Shown here: piece after piece, positions 63,291 through 64,000 of the stretch
Layout: every line of letters begins with the position of its first letter
How positions within the stretch are numbered: position 1 is the stretch's first letter
Origin: JADLHS01 sp044225555
GTDB lineage: Bacteria; Verrucomicrobiota; Verrucomicrobiia; Limisphaerales; JADLHS01
Direction of reading: 5' to 3'
DNA length: 64,000 nucleotides
Assembly: GCA_044225555.1 (NCBI GenBank)
Contig: JBGAIM010000016.1
Location: 1-64,000 of the forward strand
Translations under genes and position numbers: made by a program
Notes under the pieces: model-generated
Database searches by the model: none
What the model saw: the letters and a program-made list of their open reading frames with translations, nothing else
What the model was told of the DNA's origin: nothing

Positions 63291-64000
63291 ATGAACAACC
63301 CTCTGAACGACTCCCTTTCCCGCCGCTCGTTCCTCCAACGCAGCGGCCTTGTCGGTGCGGGCATCACCGCCGCGCAATTCCTGCCGTTGCGCTTTCTGCA
63401 AGCCCAGCCCGCCGAGGACGTCGCCAATCCTCTCGCCCATTACCCCAACCGCGATTGGGAGCAGCTTTACCGGAATCAATACGCCTACGATCATCAATTC
63501 TCGTGGGTCTGCGCGCCGAACGACACGCACAACTGCCGCATCACTGCGCACGTTCGCAATGGCGTCATCGTCCGTCTCGGCGAACAATACGACATCAACA
63601 CCTACACGGACCTTTACGGCAACCACGCCACCGCCAACTGGGGCAACCGTCATTGCGCGAAGGGCTACACGTTCCATCGCATTCTCTACGGACCGTATCG
63701 GCTGAAGCATCCCATCGTGCGCCGCGGCTGGAAACGCTGGGCTGACGACGGCTTCCCGCAACTCACCGACGAGGTGAAAGCCCGCTACAAGTTCGATTCG
63801 CGCGGCACGGACAAGTTCGAGCGCATCTCGTGGGACGACGCCTTCAGCTACATCGCCAAGGGTATGAAGGCCATCGCCACGCGCTACAGCGGCGAGACGG
63901 GGGCGAAGCTGCTCGAAGCACAGGGCTATCCAAAGGAGATGATCGAGGACATGGGCGGCGCGGGCACGCGCACCATCAAGACGCGCGGCGGTATGGGTCT
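63291..64000 (+). CDS. Molybdopterin oxidoreductase catalytic subunit, type II DMSO-reductase family (partial, 3' end outside window)
   Basis: 236 residues are visible from the ATG at 63291. A twin-arginine signal (SRRSFLQRSGLVGAG) shows folded export to the periplasm. Soon after comes a His/Cys stretch (WVCAPNDTHNCRITAHVRNG), in the place where this family holds its first Fe-S cluster, then WGNRHCAKGY and FERISWDDAFSYIAKG, a standard opening of the Mo-bisPGD domain. The family includes nitrate, selenate, perchlorate and ethylbenzene-type enzymes; the substrate cannot be told from this part. The cytochrome/EB_dh gene directly upstream supports a respiratory complex. Confidence 0.88.
   Translation, partial: MNNPLNDSLSRRSFLQRSGLVGAGITAAQFLPLRFLQAQPAEDVANPLAHYPNRDWEQLYRNQYAYDHQFSWVCAPNDTHNCRITAHVRNGVIVRLGEQYDINTYTDLYGNHATANWGNRHCAKGYTFHRILYGPYRLKHPIVRRGWKRWADDGFPQLTDEVKARYKFDSRGTDKFERISWDDAFSYIAKGMKAIATRYSGETGAKLLEAQGYPKEMIEDMGGAGTRTIKTRGGMG

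Overview
The window is a chromosomal stretch of a GC-rich Gram-negative bacterium, most likely a member of the Verrucomicrobiota (Pedosphaera/Limisphaerales-like). I infer this from gene content and style: many Sec-dependent secreted proteins with Ig-like or fibronectin modules that end in a W...PQRFFR-type C-terminus, a fused cobA-hemD, a four-helix-bundle (IVP) gene, pgk-tpiA-secG linkage, and hairpin-type repeats between genes. No rRNA or intact tRNA gene is present.

Layout. 1-5800: the end of a DUF11-type surface protein, an EF-hand membrane protein, then pgk / small lipoprotein / tpiA / secG, with good terminators. 5861-11441: an MFS transporter and a peptide ABC system (oppA, oppB, oppC) interrupted by a four-helix-bundle gene; oppC has a deletion-type frameshift. 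11347-17319: a TPR membrane protein, a two-gene unit with a HDED-like ectodomain protein, a glycosyltransferase, tadA and argH. 17344-19339: a lower-GC two-gene module, a DGQHR (DndB-like) protein plus a HEPN-like protein, which may be a defence system. 19660-24328: a serine hydrolase, then the classic SRP RNA - dnaX - ybaB (duplicated, one copy truncated) - recR block. 24347-33102: DUF4240, HAD phosphatase, a rhomboid fused to a C39-like peptidase domain, cobA-hemD, a secreted Ig-domain protein and an AEC transporter. 33312-35863: batD-batE. 36223-47325: a glycan-degradation cluster with GH3, GH2, GH97 and GH5 enzymes, all exported. 47464-50114: MarR regulator, SDR oxidoreductase and a QueG-like ferredoxin/SCP2 protein, with an identical 15-bp operator at marR and at the SDR gene.

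50227-58629 is a mobile region. A LysR gene and an integrase are fused as two broken remnants. Then comes a roughly 6.5-kb integrative element bounded by 42-bp imperfect direct repeats that resemble a tRNA 3' end. It carries a HUH-type replication protein and its small partner, an integron-like cassette array (small lipoprotein and zinc-ribbon genes, one full attC site, no integron integrase), an IS110/IS1111-type insertion sequence that interrupts another attC, and a tyrosine integrase next to the right repeat. A 29-G/16-C homopolymer tract in front of the Rep gene looks like an assembly artefact. A RadC-like gene with a long leader hairpin follows.

58753-64000: a likely anaerobic respiration operon. 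It has a cupin, two DUF2249 proteins, a multi-pass haem-copper-oxidase-like membrane protein, a DUF59 Fe-S assembly factor, a dihaem cytochrome c fused to an ethylbenzene-dehydrogenase-type haem domain, and the Tat-exported molybdopterin subunit, which runs off the window end.

The best candidates for undescribed biology are the DGQHR-HEPN pair and the element that combines Rep, integrase, gene cassettes and an attC-targeting IS.
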